Source of the DNA: Planctomycetota bacterium
Lineage (GTDB): Bacteria; Planctomycetota; UBA8742; UBA2392
DNA: 64,000 nt
Reading direction: 5' to 3'
Assembly (NCBI GenBank): GCA_019636215.1
Contig: JAHBXZ010000007.1
Location: 159,353-223,352 of the forward strand
Made by a program: the position numbers and the translations under genes. Under the pieces are notes generated by a model, which made no database searches, was not told the DNA's origin, and was given only the letters and a program-made list of their open reading frames with translations. Below, piece by piece: positions 16,801 to 23,626 of the stretch; positions within the stretch are counted from its first letter, which is position 1, and every line of letters starts with the position of its first letter.

Positions 16801-17356
16801 CCGCATCGAGGCCGTGACCGGCGCCGATGCCGTGGAGATCGCAGCCGCCGAAGCCCGTCTGCTGGCCCAGTTGCACGCCGTCACCAAGGCCCAGCCCGGT
16901 AAGGTGCTGGAAAAAGTTGAGGGCCTGATCAAAGAGGTCAAAGACCTCAAAGGCAAGGCCAGGCAGGGCGGCGGGGTGGGCGGCAACGTGCTGGAGACCA
17001 TCCGCAAAGAGAGCGAAACCGTAGGTGACGCAAGTCTTTATGTCGGTGATGCCGGGGCGGCGGAAGCCACCGATCTGTTGACAATCAAGGAGTCCTTGGG
17101 GCAGGATGCAAAATCGTTCGCGATCTTGCTCGGCAGCCGAGGGGAAGATCGCGTTTCGTTACTTTTGGCCTTTTCGAAAGACCTGGTCGGCCGGGGGCTT
17201 CACGCCGGGAAAATCGTTGGCGAAATAGCCCGCCTTGTAGACGGCAAGGGCGGGGGCAAACCTGAAGTAGCCCAGGCCGGTGGCAAAAAGCCCGAGGCAT
17301 TGGCCGAGGCACTGGCGCAGGGGCGCAATCGCCTGCGCGAGATGTTGAAGAACTGA
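13826..17356 (+). CDS. alaS: Alanyl-tRNA synthetase with in-frame RAYT cassette insertion
   Basis: Charges tRNA-Ala with alanine and deacylates mischarged Ser/Gly-tRNA-Ala. ATG 13826 (MKVDPNQLRKRFLDFF) is the family start; the in-frame extension upstream is REP sequence. The class II catalytic core has TSAGMHQFKD and RHHTFFEMLGFFSFGD. The editing domain has zinc ligands His618 and His622 (HSATH) and Cys965 and His969 (CGGTH). The C-Ala domain follows, ending in LREMLKN. The protein is 1176 residues, against about 880 in most bacteria. Of the excess, 244 residues come from a REP-bounded transposase cassette at 15966-16697, between VLTMG and FSMELCGG. There is no stop or frameshift anywhere, so the gene either makes a chimaeric enzyme or is very recently interrupted. 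Confidence 0.93.
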   Translation: MKVDPNQLRKRFLDFFDARMKDHAKAKGHGVKPGVSLALPSSSLQPPDASTLFTSAGMHQFKDDFTGNLVHGTRAAATVQKCMRTPDLENVGKTARHHTFFEMLGFFSFGDGLSGPNGSVGFFKKEAIRWIWDFYTLPWDQGGCGLDTGKLYVSVYKGDENGKDRDTEAIELWTAILQPLHPGVSLLGKRIFELGEHDNFWPAGAPSQGPNGVCGPCSEIFYDLGDEYGQGDVASNGNRFMEIGNIVFTQYERSGPTPGKGTLTPLPAKNIDFGGGFERLVMVLDGAKTTLDSGLFTAVRKALSVHAATSPRDPAPSAGAHGENLVREKRIADHIRAATFAMADGILPSNEGAGYVIRRIIRRAFRDGSALGFDGPFLHKLVPVIVEGYGEAYPELKRNTSAIAATIQQEEQQFSTTLERGLQLLAGLIREHKKRDDKTLDGKAAFDLYQSQGLPREVVQDEAAAEGMLLDQLGYDAAEEAHRQASKGGKQVVVFEKGWFQDLKAKAKPTEFLGYETCDSTARVIALVRDGQNFDIVEQGDSVIVVLDRTPFYAESGGQVGDRGSLHVDAGLFEVIDTKKRDDYWLHEGKLKHGKLRVGDTVEALVDQTRRDSIRRNHSATHLMHAALRKVLGEHVVQRGSEVRPDGLRFDFSHPKAVTFEERQQIETLVNEQIRVNAQVGTAIMSPEEAQKAGAMALFGEKYGDKVRVLTMGSGTGVPPVKKVERGVSPLSSATFRFRPGTGEVRRRQGANLPHWEQSGATYFVTFRLADALPAAVIEQIRAERDDIVNTAARLGRDLSDDELHRLQELQTVKMDQFLNAGHGACWLRRDDCAKVLADALNHFDRERYDLAAWCVMPNHVHVLVRPLFAHTLQEILHSWKSFTAKKCLELVGRTGAFWQEEYFDRIVRDEAEFERFVGYIAANPVDAGLKDWAWVNTPATGEDARETFNTGETPVPQAFSMELCGGTHVSRTGDIGFFRITSEGSSSAGVRRIEAVTGADAVEIAAAEARLLAQLHAVTKAQPGKVLEKVEGLIKEVKDLKGKARQGGGVGGNVLETIRKESETVGDASLYVGDAGAAEATDLLTIKESLGQDAKSFAILLGSRGEDRVSLLLAFSKDLVGRGLHAGKIVGEIARLVDGKGGGKPEVAQAGGKKPEALAEALAQGRNRLREMLKN
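15970..16020. repeat. Left REP pair of the RAYT cassette
   Basis: Hairpin one: CACGGGCG-TCC-CGCCCGTG at 15970-15988. Hairpin two: GAAAGGGGCG-TCT-CGCCCCTTTC at 15998-16020, a perfect 10-bp stem. Both have the GCG-N3-CGC core seen in the recA-alaS spacer. Both are translated in frame within alaS. Confidence 0.88.
16645..16693. repeat. Right REP pair of the RAYT cassette
   Basis: Hairpin one: CACGGGCG-AGGA-CGCCCGTG at 16645-16664. Hairpin two: CACGGGCG-AGA-CGCCCGTG at 16675-16693. They share the stem of the left outer hairpin. The outer copy, with the next four bases (GCCAC overall), forms the right terminal inverted repeat. Confidence 0.88.
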
Positions 17357-17400
17357 GGCGTCGTGAGGCGCCGTAATGCAGCACGGAAGCGGAGCAGACC

Positions 17401-17589
17401 ATGCCAGTACCGAAAAAGCGTTCTTCCCGCGCGGCGCGCAACCAGCGCCGCTCGCATGACGCCCTGACAACCCCGAAACTCAGCAAGTGCGCCAAGACCG
17501 GCCTGCCGAAGCTTTCGCACCGCGTGTGCGAAGACAGCGGCTTTTACGGCAAGTCCAAGCGCGTGTTTGAGGTCGAGGAACGGCTGTAA
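17401..17589 (+). CDS. rpmF: 50S ribosomal protein L32
   Basis: A 62-residue L32 with the diagnostic N-terminus MPVPKKRSSRAARNQRRSHD and a basic, partly zinc-ribbon-like remainder (KLSKCAKTGLPKLSHRVCEDSGFY). Two Cys remain of the four in zinc-binding L32 forms. Position immediately upstream of plsX is the classical bacterial arrangement linking ribosome and lipid synthesis. GGAGCAG upstream is the likely ribosome site. Confidence 0.95.
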   Translation: MPVPKKRSSRAARNQRRSHDALTTPKLSKCAKTGLPKLSHRVCEDSGFYGKSKRVFEVEERL

Positions 17590-17644
17590 GGGTTAGTCCC
17601 GCGCAACGCCCGTAGTACAGCATGCCAAGCGGAGAGGACGGCCA

Positions 17645-18670
17645 ATGACCCGTATCGCGATAGATGCCATGGGCGGCGATTTTGCGCCCGGGGTTGTCGT
17701 GCGCGGCGCATACCGCGTTGCCCAGGAACACAAAGACTGGGTCATGATCCTTGTCGGCGACGAAACCGCCGTGCGCAAGGAACTTGACGCCTGCGGCGCG
17801 GCCCTGCCCAACATTGCCGTTGTCCATGCCCCCGAAACCATCGGCATGGACGAACACCCCGTGGAAGCACTCAAGGCCAAACGCAACGCCGGCCTGCCGA
17901 TGTGCGTGGGCATGGTGCACCAGGGCAAGGCCGATGCCGTGATTTCGGCGGGCAACACCGGCGCGCTGGTGGCCGGCGCCACGCTGATGCTGCGCAACCT
18001 TCCTGGCGTACGCCGTGCGGGCATCTGCACAAGCCTGCCCAGCATCAAGGGCCGTGTTGCGATCATGGATGTCGGTGCCAACGTGCAGGCCAAGCCCCAG
18101 CACCTGGTGCAGTACGGCATCATGGGCGAGATTTTTTACCGCAACGTGCTGGCTGCTCCCGAACAGGCAGTCAAGGTCGGCCTGCTGTCGGTCGGCGGCG
18201 AAGAAGGCAAAGGCAACGCGGTGGTGCGCGAAACGCACACGCTGCTGACCCAGAGCCCCGTGGATTTCATCGGCAACGTCGAAGGCCACGAGATTTTTGA
18301 AGGCCGCGTGGAGGTTGTGGTGTGCGACGGCCTGGTCGGCAACGTGGTGCTGAAAACCGCCGAGGGCCTGTCCGACATCCTGATGAAGATGTTCGTCAAC
18401 AATGCCGGCCGCGCCGAGCTGTCCAAGGACCCGCGTTTTGACGCGGCCTGGAAGTCCTTCAACGAGGAGATTGACTGGCGCGAAGTAGGTGGCGCCGCGT
18501 TGCTGGGCGTCAACGGCGTGGTAGTCATCAGCCATGGCCGCAGCGATGAACGCGCGATTTCGTCGGGCATTCGCATTGCCGCAGGCTGCGCCAAGGCCCG
18601 CATCAACGACAAGATTGTCGCCGCCCTAAGCAAGGAAGAGGCCAAGGCCGGCGCCGGCCCGCAGGCCTGA
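17645..18670 (+). CDS. plsX: Phosphate acyltransferase PlsX
   Basis: A 341-residue PlsX that converts acyl-ACP and phosphate to acyl-phosphate, the donor for PlsY in phospholipid synthesis. The family N-terminus IAIDAMGGDFAP is intact. Downstream come VISAGNTGALVAGA, then LPSIKGRVAIMDVGAN and VVVCDGLVGNVVLKT. Length is normal. It sits in the standard rpmF-plsX-fabH-fabD order. Confidence 0.95.
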   Translation: MTRIAIDAMGGDFAPGVVVRGAYRVAQEHKDWVMILVGDETAVRKELDACGAALPNIAVVHAPETIGMDEHPVEALKAKRNAGLPMCVGMVHQGKADAVISAGNTGALVAGATLMLRNLPGVRRAGICTSLPSIKGRVAIMDVGANVQAKPQHLVQYGIMGEIFYRNVLAAPEQAVKVGLLSVGGEEGKGNAVVRETHTLLTQSPVDFIGNVEGHEIFEGRVEVVVCDGLVGNVVLKTAEGLSDILMKMFVNNAGRAELSKDPRFDAAWKSFNEEIDWREVGGAALLGVNGVVVISHGRSDERAISSGIRIAAGCAKARINDKIVAALSKEEAKAGAGPQA

Positions 18671-18689
18671 AGACACCCGGGGAACCGCA

Positions 18690-19676
18690 GTGACCCAGCA
18701 GCCCAGCGCAGGCATTCTCAGCATCGGCTCCTATACGCCCGCGCGCGTGGTCACTAACGACGACCTTTCCAAGATCGTCGACACCAACGACGAATGGATC
18801 TTCCAGCGCACGGGCATCCGCCAGCGGCGCTATGCCCGGCCTGACGAATTCACCAGCGACATGGCCATTGAGGCCACCAAGGTCGCACTGGAACGCGCCG
18901 AAATGACGCCGGCGCAGATTGATTACATCCTGGTCGCCACGGCCAGCCCGGACAACACGTTTCCCAACACCGCCTGCTGGGTGCAGAAGGGCCTGGGCAT
19001 GGGCGATGTGCCGGCGCTGGATATCAGCACCGCGTGCTCGGGCTTTGTGTACGGGCTGGAACTTGCGGCCAGCCTGGTGAACTCAGATGCCTACAAAACG
19101 GTGCTGTGCATCGGCGCCGAGAAGCTGTCGGCGATCACCAACTGGACGGACCGCGGAAGCTGCATCCTGTTTGCCGACGGCGCCGGGGCTGCGGTGGTTA
19201 CCCGCACCGACGGCCGCGGGCAGATTGTGTGCTCGCGCAACGGTGCGCGCTATGATTACGACGCCCTGAATGTGGCCGCCGGTGGCTCGCGCCAGCCCGC
19301 CAGCCACGAAACGGTGGAAAAGAACCTGCACACCATCGCGCTCAAGGGCCGCACCGTCTACAAGTTCGCCGTCCAGAAGTTCGAGGAAATGGCCCGCGAG
19401 GCCTGCCAGCGCGCGGGCATTTCGCCCGGCGATGTGGCCATGGTGGTGCCGCACCAGGCCAACGTGAACATCATTGAAAGCGCCATGGAGCGCGTGGGTA
19501 TTCCCATGAGCCGCGTGCTGATCAACATGGATCGCTTTGGCAACACCAGTTCCGCCAGTATCCCGATCGCGTTTGATGAGGCGCTGAAGGATGGCCGCAT
19601 CAAGCGCGGGGATTACGTGCTGCTGGAGGCCTTTGGCGGCGGCCTGAGCTGGGGCTACAACCTGATCAAGTGGTAG
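18690..19676 (+). CDS. fabH: 3-oxoacyl-ACP synthase III
   Basis: A 328-residue condensing enzyme that starts fatty acid synthesis from an acyl-CoA primer and malonyl-ACP. GTG start at 18690 follows GGGGAACC. The catalytic triad is complete: Cys116 in DISTACSGFVYG, His in VVPHQANVNII (near 248) and Asn in DRFGNTSSAS (near 278). The end is FGGGLSWGYNLIKW, the usual FabH C-terminus. Given the propionyl-CoA genes nearby, primers other than acetyl-CoA are possible, but specificity cannot be read directly. Confidence 0.95.
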   Translation: MTQQPSAGILSIGSYTPARVVTNDDLSKIVDTNDEWIFQRTGIRQRRYARPDEFTSDMAIEATKVALERAEMTPAQIDYILVATASPDNTFPNTACWVQKGLGMGDVPALDISTACSGFVYGLELAASLVNSDAYKTVLCIGAEKLSAITNWTDRGSCILFADGAGAAVVTRTDGRGQIVCSRNGARYDYDALNVAAGGSRQPASHETVEKNLHTIALKGRTVYKFAVQKFEEMAREACQRAGISPGDVAMVVPHQANVNIIESAMERVGIPMSRVLINMDRFGNTSSASIPIAFDEALKDGRIKRGDYVLLEAFGGGLSWGYNLIKW

Positions 19677-19775
19677 GGAACTGGGCGCTGCGTTAGCTCG
19701 CGCCTTGACCCGTGAGGGCTCGCCTTTTCGTGCAATGGCGCTAGCTTACGCGTCGCGTTCAGACAGGACCAATGC

Positions 19776-20717
19776 ATGCCGAAAACCGCACTGCTGTTTC
19801 CCGGACAGGGCGCCCAGTACGTGGGCATGGGCAAAGACCTGGCAGAAAAATTTCCGCAGGCCCGCGCGGTGTTTGCGCAGGCCGACAGCCTGCTGGGTTT
19901 TGGCCTGAGCAAGGTCTGCTTTGAAGGCCCCGAGCCCGAACTCAATCGCACCGATGTAAGCCAGCCCGCAATCCTGGCCCATTCCTGGGCGGTGGTGGAA
20001 GTGCTTCAGTCCACGGAAAAAGGTCGCGCGCTGCTCGAGAAGGGCGGCGTGGCGGCCGGCCTGAGCCTGGGCGAGTATTCCGCGCTGGCGGCATCGGGCG
20101 CCATGGCCTGGGGTGACGCGCTGAAGCTGGTGCGCGCCCGGGGCCAGTTCATGCAGCAGGCCTGCGATGCAAAACCAAGCACCATGGCCAGTATTGTCGG
20201 CCTGGACGACGCGGCGCTGGAGGCCGCGATTGCCCCGGCCCGGGCGCTGGGCGTGGTGGTGCTGGCGAACTTCAACGCGCCGGGGCAGGTGGCGATCAGC
20301 GGCGACAAGCCCGCCGTGGAAGAAGCCATGAAGCTGGCCAAGGCCGCAGGCGCCAAGCTGACTGTCGCGCTTGCGGTGGCCGGGGCCTTTCACAGCCCAT
20401 TGATGGAACCGGCGCGCGAAAGGCTGGCCGCGCAGATTGAGATGACCAACTTTGCTTCGCCGCGCATCGGCGTGATCGCCAACGTCGACGCAACCGAACA
20501 GCATGACCCGGCCATGCTCAAGGCCAACCTGGTGCAGCAGTTGACCGCGCCGGTGCTGTGGGCCAGGTCGATGCAGAAGCTTGTCGATCAGGGATTTGAC
20601 GAGTTCATCGAACTCGGGCCGGGCACGGTGCTGGCGGGGCTGCTCAAGCGCGTGGCCAAGTCCGCCACCCGCATCAGCATCGGCAAGGCCGAAGAAGTGG
20701 CGGCGGCCACGGCATGA
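19776..20717 (+). CDS. fabD: Malonyl-CoA-ACP transacylase
   Basis: A 313-residue malonyltransferase that loads malonyl groups on ACP. The nucleophile motif is GLSLGE (Ser97; most FabDs read GHSLGE), with the catalytic His206 in AGAFHSPLM and the N-terminal FPGQGAQYVGMG. Length is normal. It follows fabH after a 99-bp spacer that shows no gene. Its downstream partner fabG is separated from it by an oppositely oriented ATP-grasp gene. Confidence 0.94.
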   Translation: MPKTALLFPGQGAQYVGMGKDLAEKFPQARAVFAQADSLLGFGLSKVCFEGPEPELNRTDVSQPAILAHSWAVVEVLQSTEKGRALLEKGGVAAGLSLGEYSALAASGAMAWGDALKLVRARGQFMQQACDAKPSTMASIVGLDDAALEAAIAPARALGVVVLANFNAPGQVAISGDKPAVEEAMKLAKAAGAKLTVALAVAGAFHSPLMEPARERLAAQIEMTNFASPRIGVIANVDATEQHDPAMLKANLVQQLTAPVLWARSMQKLVDQGFDEFIELGPGTVLAGLLKRVAKSATRISIGKAEEVAAATA

Positions 20718-20733
20718 ACACCGTGTGCGTTAA

Positions 20734-21636
20734 CTACGCCTTCGCGGCGTTTCGCAGGCCTTTGTAGAAGGTTGGTGCGTCTAGACCAGGTGGAAGTCCT
20801 GCTACCTGGCCGTCGCCTAGTTCCATCACAATCCACGCACCGTCCACTGTTTTGGCTACGTCAACCGTAAAAAAGTTGCTGTCGATCCGCGGAACCGTGT
20901 CCTTCAGAATTGCGAGTTCTTCGTCTGCAGGAATCTCACCCGCTTGGTCCCAATATGCGTTGAGAAACAAGCGCTTTCCACGGTAGTAGAACAGTCGAGC
21001 TTCCACGGGTCGCGGGAGGCCGGGTTCCGTTGCGCCACGTGTCGCCAAAGTAACAAAGCGGCGAACTACGATTCCCTTGTTGAGTGCCGGCCCTCGCAGC
21101 TCGATGAGTCGACGTACAACCTTCTCCGCGGCTTCAAAGTCCAGCGCGCAAGGGATGTAGCAGGCCTCGCGCCAGTAGTGCTTCTCGGACTTTACATAGT
21201 CTTTGACGATGACGGGGTCGTCGCCAAAGGTGGTCAGTGCAGCGCGCAAGTTGTGCACGTTCAACTCGCCGCTCAATTCAAACCACACAGATTCCGGCGA
21301 GATCAAACGAATTAGTTCGAAGTAGTTTGGCAGGTAATGACAAAGGGCGTATTGGTCGGCGTTGTTGATCAGTTGAACATTGCGGGCCAGAAGGGACTCG
21401 TAAAGGCGCGTGTATTGGTCTTCTGTCAGCATAAAGCCGCGATAGATGGCGGGTCTCGGCGTTGGCTGCGGCTCAATCCACCGAGTAGCACGAACTGGAC
21501 TGTCTTCCTCGAACAGGCTCTCTGCACTGAAGACGTGAACGTTCAGGCCGGCGCCAACTGCGGCCCGGAACTCGTCAGCGTATGCGGGATCCGGCTGCCG
21601 GGGCTCAAGCGGATGGGATCCGAAAACGACGTCCAT
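20734..21636 (-). CDS. ATP-grasp domain protein (DUF4343-like), inserted in fab cluster
   Basis: A 300-residue protein starting at ATG 21636 (MDVVFGSHPL). The middle holds an ATP-grasp-like pattern: GDDPVIVKDYVKSEKHYW (a phosphate-binding lysine strand), then VVRRFVTLA, then FLNAYWDQ, and finally DSNFFTVDVAKTVDGAWIVMELGDGQVAGL, with the acidic E-x-G-D metal-binding end. Similar proteins are annotated as ATP-grasp enzymes of unknown substrate, often in phage or accessory islands. It lies antisense between fabD and fabG and its coding sequence is visibly less GC-rich than its neighbours, both signs of later insertion. Forms peptide- or amide-like bonds if active; the substrate is unknown. Confidence 0.72.
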   Translation of the reverse strand: MDVVFGSHPLEPRQPDPAYADEFRAAVGAGLNVHVFSAESLFEEDSPVRATRWIEPQPTPRPAIYRGFMLTEDQYTRLYESLLARNVQLINNADQYALCHYLPNYFELIRLISPESVWFELSGELNVHNLRAALTTFGDDPVIVKDYVKSEKHYWREACYIPCALDFEAAEKVVRRLIELRGPALNKGIVVRRFVTLATRGATEPGLPRPVEARLFYYRGKRLFLNAYWDQAGEIPADEELAILKDTVPRIDSNFFTVDVAKTVDGAWIVMELGDGQVAGLPPGLDAPTFYKGLRNAAKA

Positions 21637-21704
21637 GGGGCGCTCCGTTGCGCATAGGCCGACAAAGGTTATAGACCTACTTGAAACGCGAAAGGGATTC
21701 ACTC

Positions 21705-22454
21705 ATGGCTTCACTCACAGGCCGTAAAGCACTGATCACCGGCGCGTCGCGCGGCATTGGACGCGCCATTGCCGAGGCATTTGCCCGCGAGGGCTGCCGC
21801 CTGGCGCTGGTTGCCACCGCGCCCGACCGGCTGGTTCAGACCGCCGCGCGCTGCCAGGAACTTTCCGGCGGTCTGGATGTCGACATGTTCGGCTTGGACG
21901 TGCGCGACCCCAAGGCCTGCGACGAGGTGGTCAAGAAAGTCACCGAGAAGCTCGGCGGCCTGGACATCATTGTTAACAACGCCGGGGTCACCAAAGACAA
22001 TTTGCTGATGCGCCTGAGCGACGAAGACTACAACGCTGTCATGGACACCAACATGCGCGGGGCGTTCAACATCACCCGCGCGGCCTCGCGCGCATTGATG
22101 AAATCCAAGTCCGGCAGGCTGATCAACATCGCCAGTGTGGTGGGCATCACCGGCAACGCGGGCCAGGCCAACTACGCCGCCAGCAAGGGAGCGTTGATCG
22201 CGTTTACCAAGAGTGTGGCCAAGGAACTCTCCGGTCGCGGGGTCACGGCCAACGTGATCGCGCCGGGGTTCATTGAAACGGACATGACTGCGGGCCTGGA
22301 CCCCAAGGTGAAGGAAGGCGCGTTGGCCGGCATTCGCCTGGGGCGCTTTGGCAAGCCAGAAGACATCGCCAACGCGGCCCTGTTTCTGGCCGCCGACAGC
22401 GGCGCGTACATCACGGCCCAGGTGCTGGTGGTAGACGGCGGGCTGACGGCGTAG
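21705..22454 (+). CDS. fabG: 3-oxoacyl-ACP reductase
   Basis: A 249-residue short-chain dehydrogenase, the NADPH-dependent ketoreductase of fatty acid elongation. ATG 21705 follows AAAGGGA. The cofactor motif is GASRGIG, the strand is NNAGVTKDNLLMR and the catalytic Tyr157/Lys161 are in NYAASKGAL with the Ser upstream in NIASVVGITG. The C-terminal IETDMTAGL and ITAQVLVVDGGLTA are FabG hallmarks. Because the ATP-grasp gene lies antisense between fabD and fabG, fabG probably needs its own promoter in the 69 bp upstream of its start. Confidence 0.93.
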   Translation: MASLTGRKALITGASRGIGRAIAEAFAREGCRLALVATAPDRLVQTAARCQELSGGLDVDMFGLDVRDPKACDEVVKKVTEKLGGLDIIVNNAGVTKDNLLMRLSDEDYNAVMDTNMRGAFNITRAASRALMKSKSGRLINIASVVGITGNAGQANYAASKGALIAFTKSVAKELSGRGVTANVIAPGFIETDMTAGLDPKVKEGALAGIRLGRFGKPEDIANAALFLAADSGAYITAQVLVVDGGLTA

Positions 22455-22478
22455 AGCGGCGATGGGTATACTGACGGT

Positions 22479-22703
22479 ATGAATCGTCTCGACCGCATCT
22501 CTGTCAATCCAGCTGTCATGCGCGGCATGGCGCGCATCAAGGGAACCCGGGCTCCGGTAGCGACGATTCCAGGCATGCTGGCAAAGGGCCATTGCTGCGA
22601 GAGCATGCTCGATGGCTATCCGGACTTGAAGCGCCAAGACATTGACGCTGCGCCGCAGAACGCAAACTGGCGCATGTCAGAATACACTCGCCAGATCGCC
22701 TGA
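22479..22703 (+). CDS. DUF433 antitoxin-like protein, apparently without partner
   Basis: A 74-residue protein with the DUF433 pattern: DRISVNPAVMRGMARIKGTR, then VATIPGMLAKG and YPDLKRQDIDAA. DUF433 proteins are small DNA-binding-like antitoxins normally followed by a DUF5615 PIN-like toxin. The first Gly-Lys-Pro element is altered (RGMARIKGTR), and the C-terminal helix (AAPQNANWRMSEY) departs from the usual A-L-x-Y-A. No toxin frame follows; 22704-22965 looks like non-coding or eroded sequence. Probably an orphan or decaying gene. Confidence 0.6.
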   Translation: MNRLDRISVNPAVMRGMARIKGTRAPVATIPGMLAKGHCCESMLDGYPDLKRQDIDAAPQNANWRMSEYTRQIA

Positions 22704-22965
22704 TCCTTCGCAACTGCACGAGGTTGCTGCATACGGATTGTTGCCGATTGCTGCCGGCCTCGCGAGTGGAAGCCGTTCCTGAAGGCTTCGACCCACATTG
22801 CGTCGCTGTGGACTGAAATTTGCGCGCCTGAAGATGTCGGAAAAAAGTGCTCGCAGTCTTTGCGGAGTATGTCGCGGAACAAGGGGCCAGTGCAGTCGCC
22901 ACGATCCATGCCGGAAGATCCAGACTCTCGCTACTACCCCTAACCTGAAAGAGCCCGCTAGCAAC

Positions 22966-23568
22966 ATGACCGTGATCGCAAGTTTTCTGCGCGAGCATTC
23001 TACAGCCCACATGCCTGCTGTGGCCCGTGCCGCGTTCCACTTGCCTGCAGACGTGCTTACCGGCCTCGAAGAGGCCGCCATGCGTGCCACTCCGCACGGG
23101 GCCAACTCTGTTGTTTGGCTGCTTTGGCACATTGCGCGGGTAGAAGACGCGTGCATTGCGGCGGGCTTGCTGGGGCAGCCGCAGATACTGGATGATCCGG
23201 CCGCAGACTGGCCCCGCAGCATGGGCATATCTCGCCGCGACCAGGGCGAGGGCATGAGTCGTGACGCAGTGGCCGTCCTCAGCACGACCTGCTCGCTGCA
23301 GGCCGTGCTTGAGTACCGCGATGCCGTAGGGCGTCATACTCGCGAGCTTGTGGAAGGGCTGAAACCCGAGGCATTCTCGCGGGTTCTCACGCGAGAGGAT
23401 GTATCGAAGGCGATCGAAGTCGGCGTATTCAGCCAGGACGACAGTCACCTGGTGGGGCTGCCCCTTGAGAATCTGCTCTGGTGGTGGGGGGTGCAGCACT
23501 CGGTGTATCACATCGGCCAGATCGCGCTGGTGCGCAGTATGTTCGCCAGGTCAGGGCCTTTGGCTTGA
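22966..23568 (+). CDS. DinB-like metal-binding four-helix protein
   Basis: A 200-residue protein with a DinB/YfiT-like arrangement. The metal-ligand histidines appear in VVWLLWHIARVEDA and in the C-terminal LLWWWGVQHSVYHIGQIALVR, the usual H ... H-x-x-x-H set. The family includes thiol-dependent transferases (bacillithiol, mycothiol) and proteins of unknown function. ATG 22966 is preferred because the in-frame sequence upstream is unlike the family. No neighbour suggests the thiol. Confidence 0.72.
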   Translation: MTVIASFLREHSTAHMPAVARAAFHLPADVLTGLEEAAMRATPHGANSVVWLLWHIARVEDACIAAGLLGQPQILDDPAADWPRSMGISRRDQGEGMSRDAVAVLSTTCSLQAVLEYRDAVGRHTRELVEGLKPEAFSRVLTREDVSKAIEVGVFSQDDSHLVGLPLENLLWWWGVQHSVYHIGQIALVRSMFARSGPLA

Positions 23569-23599
23569 GCGCGGGCGGCGCGCTCGGCTGTGTTCAACC

Positions 23600-23613
23600 G
23601 TGTTCATCTGTGG
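23600..23613. repeat. GTGTTCATCTGTGG string upstream of pccB
   Basis: A 14-base string that differs by one base from GTGTCCATCTGTGG in the 138-bp tandem repeats near 57.4 kb. It lies 13 bp before the pccB-like start, between the DinB and carboxylase genes. Probably a remnant of the same dispersed intergenic repeat. Confidence 0.4.
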
Positions 23614-23626
23614 TTTCATACGCACC

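Noticed and set aside
22798..22965. N-terminal extension of the DinB-like protein
   Set aside because: The extra 56 residues are Arg/Cys-rich and unlike the family; ATG 22966 gives the normal start.
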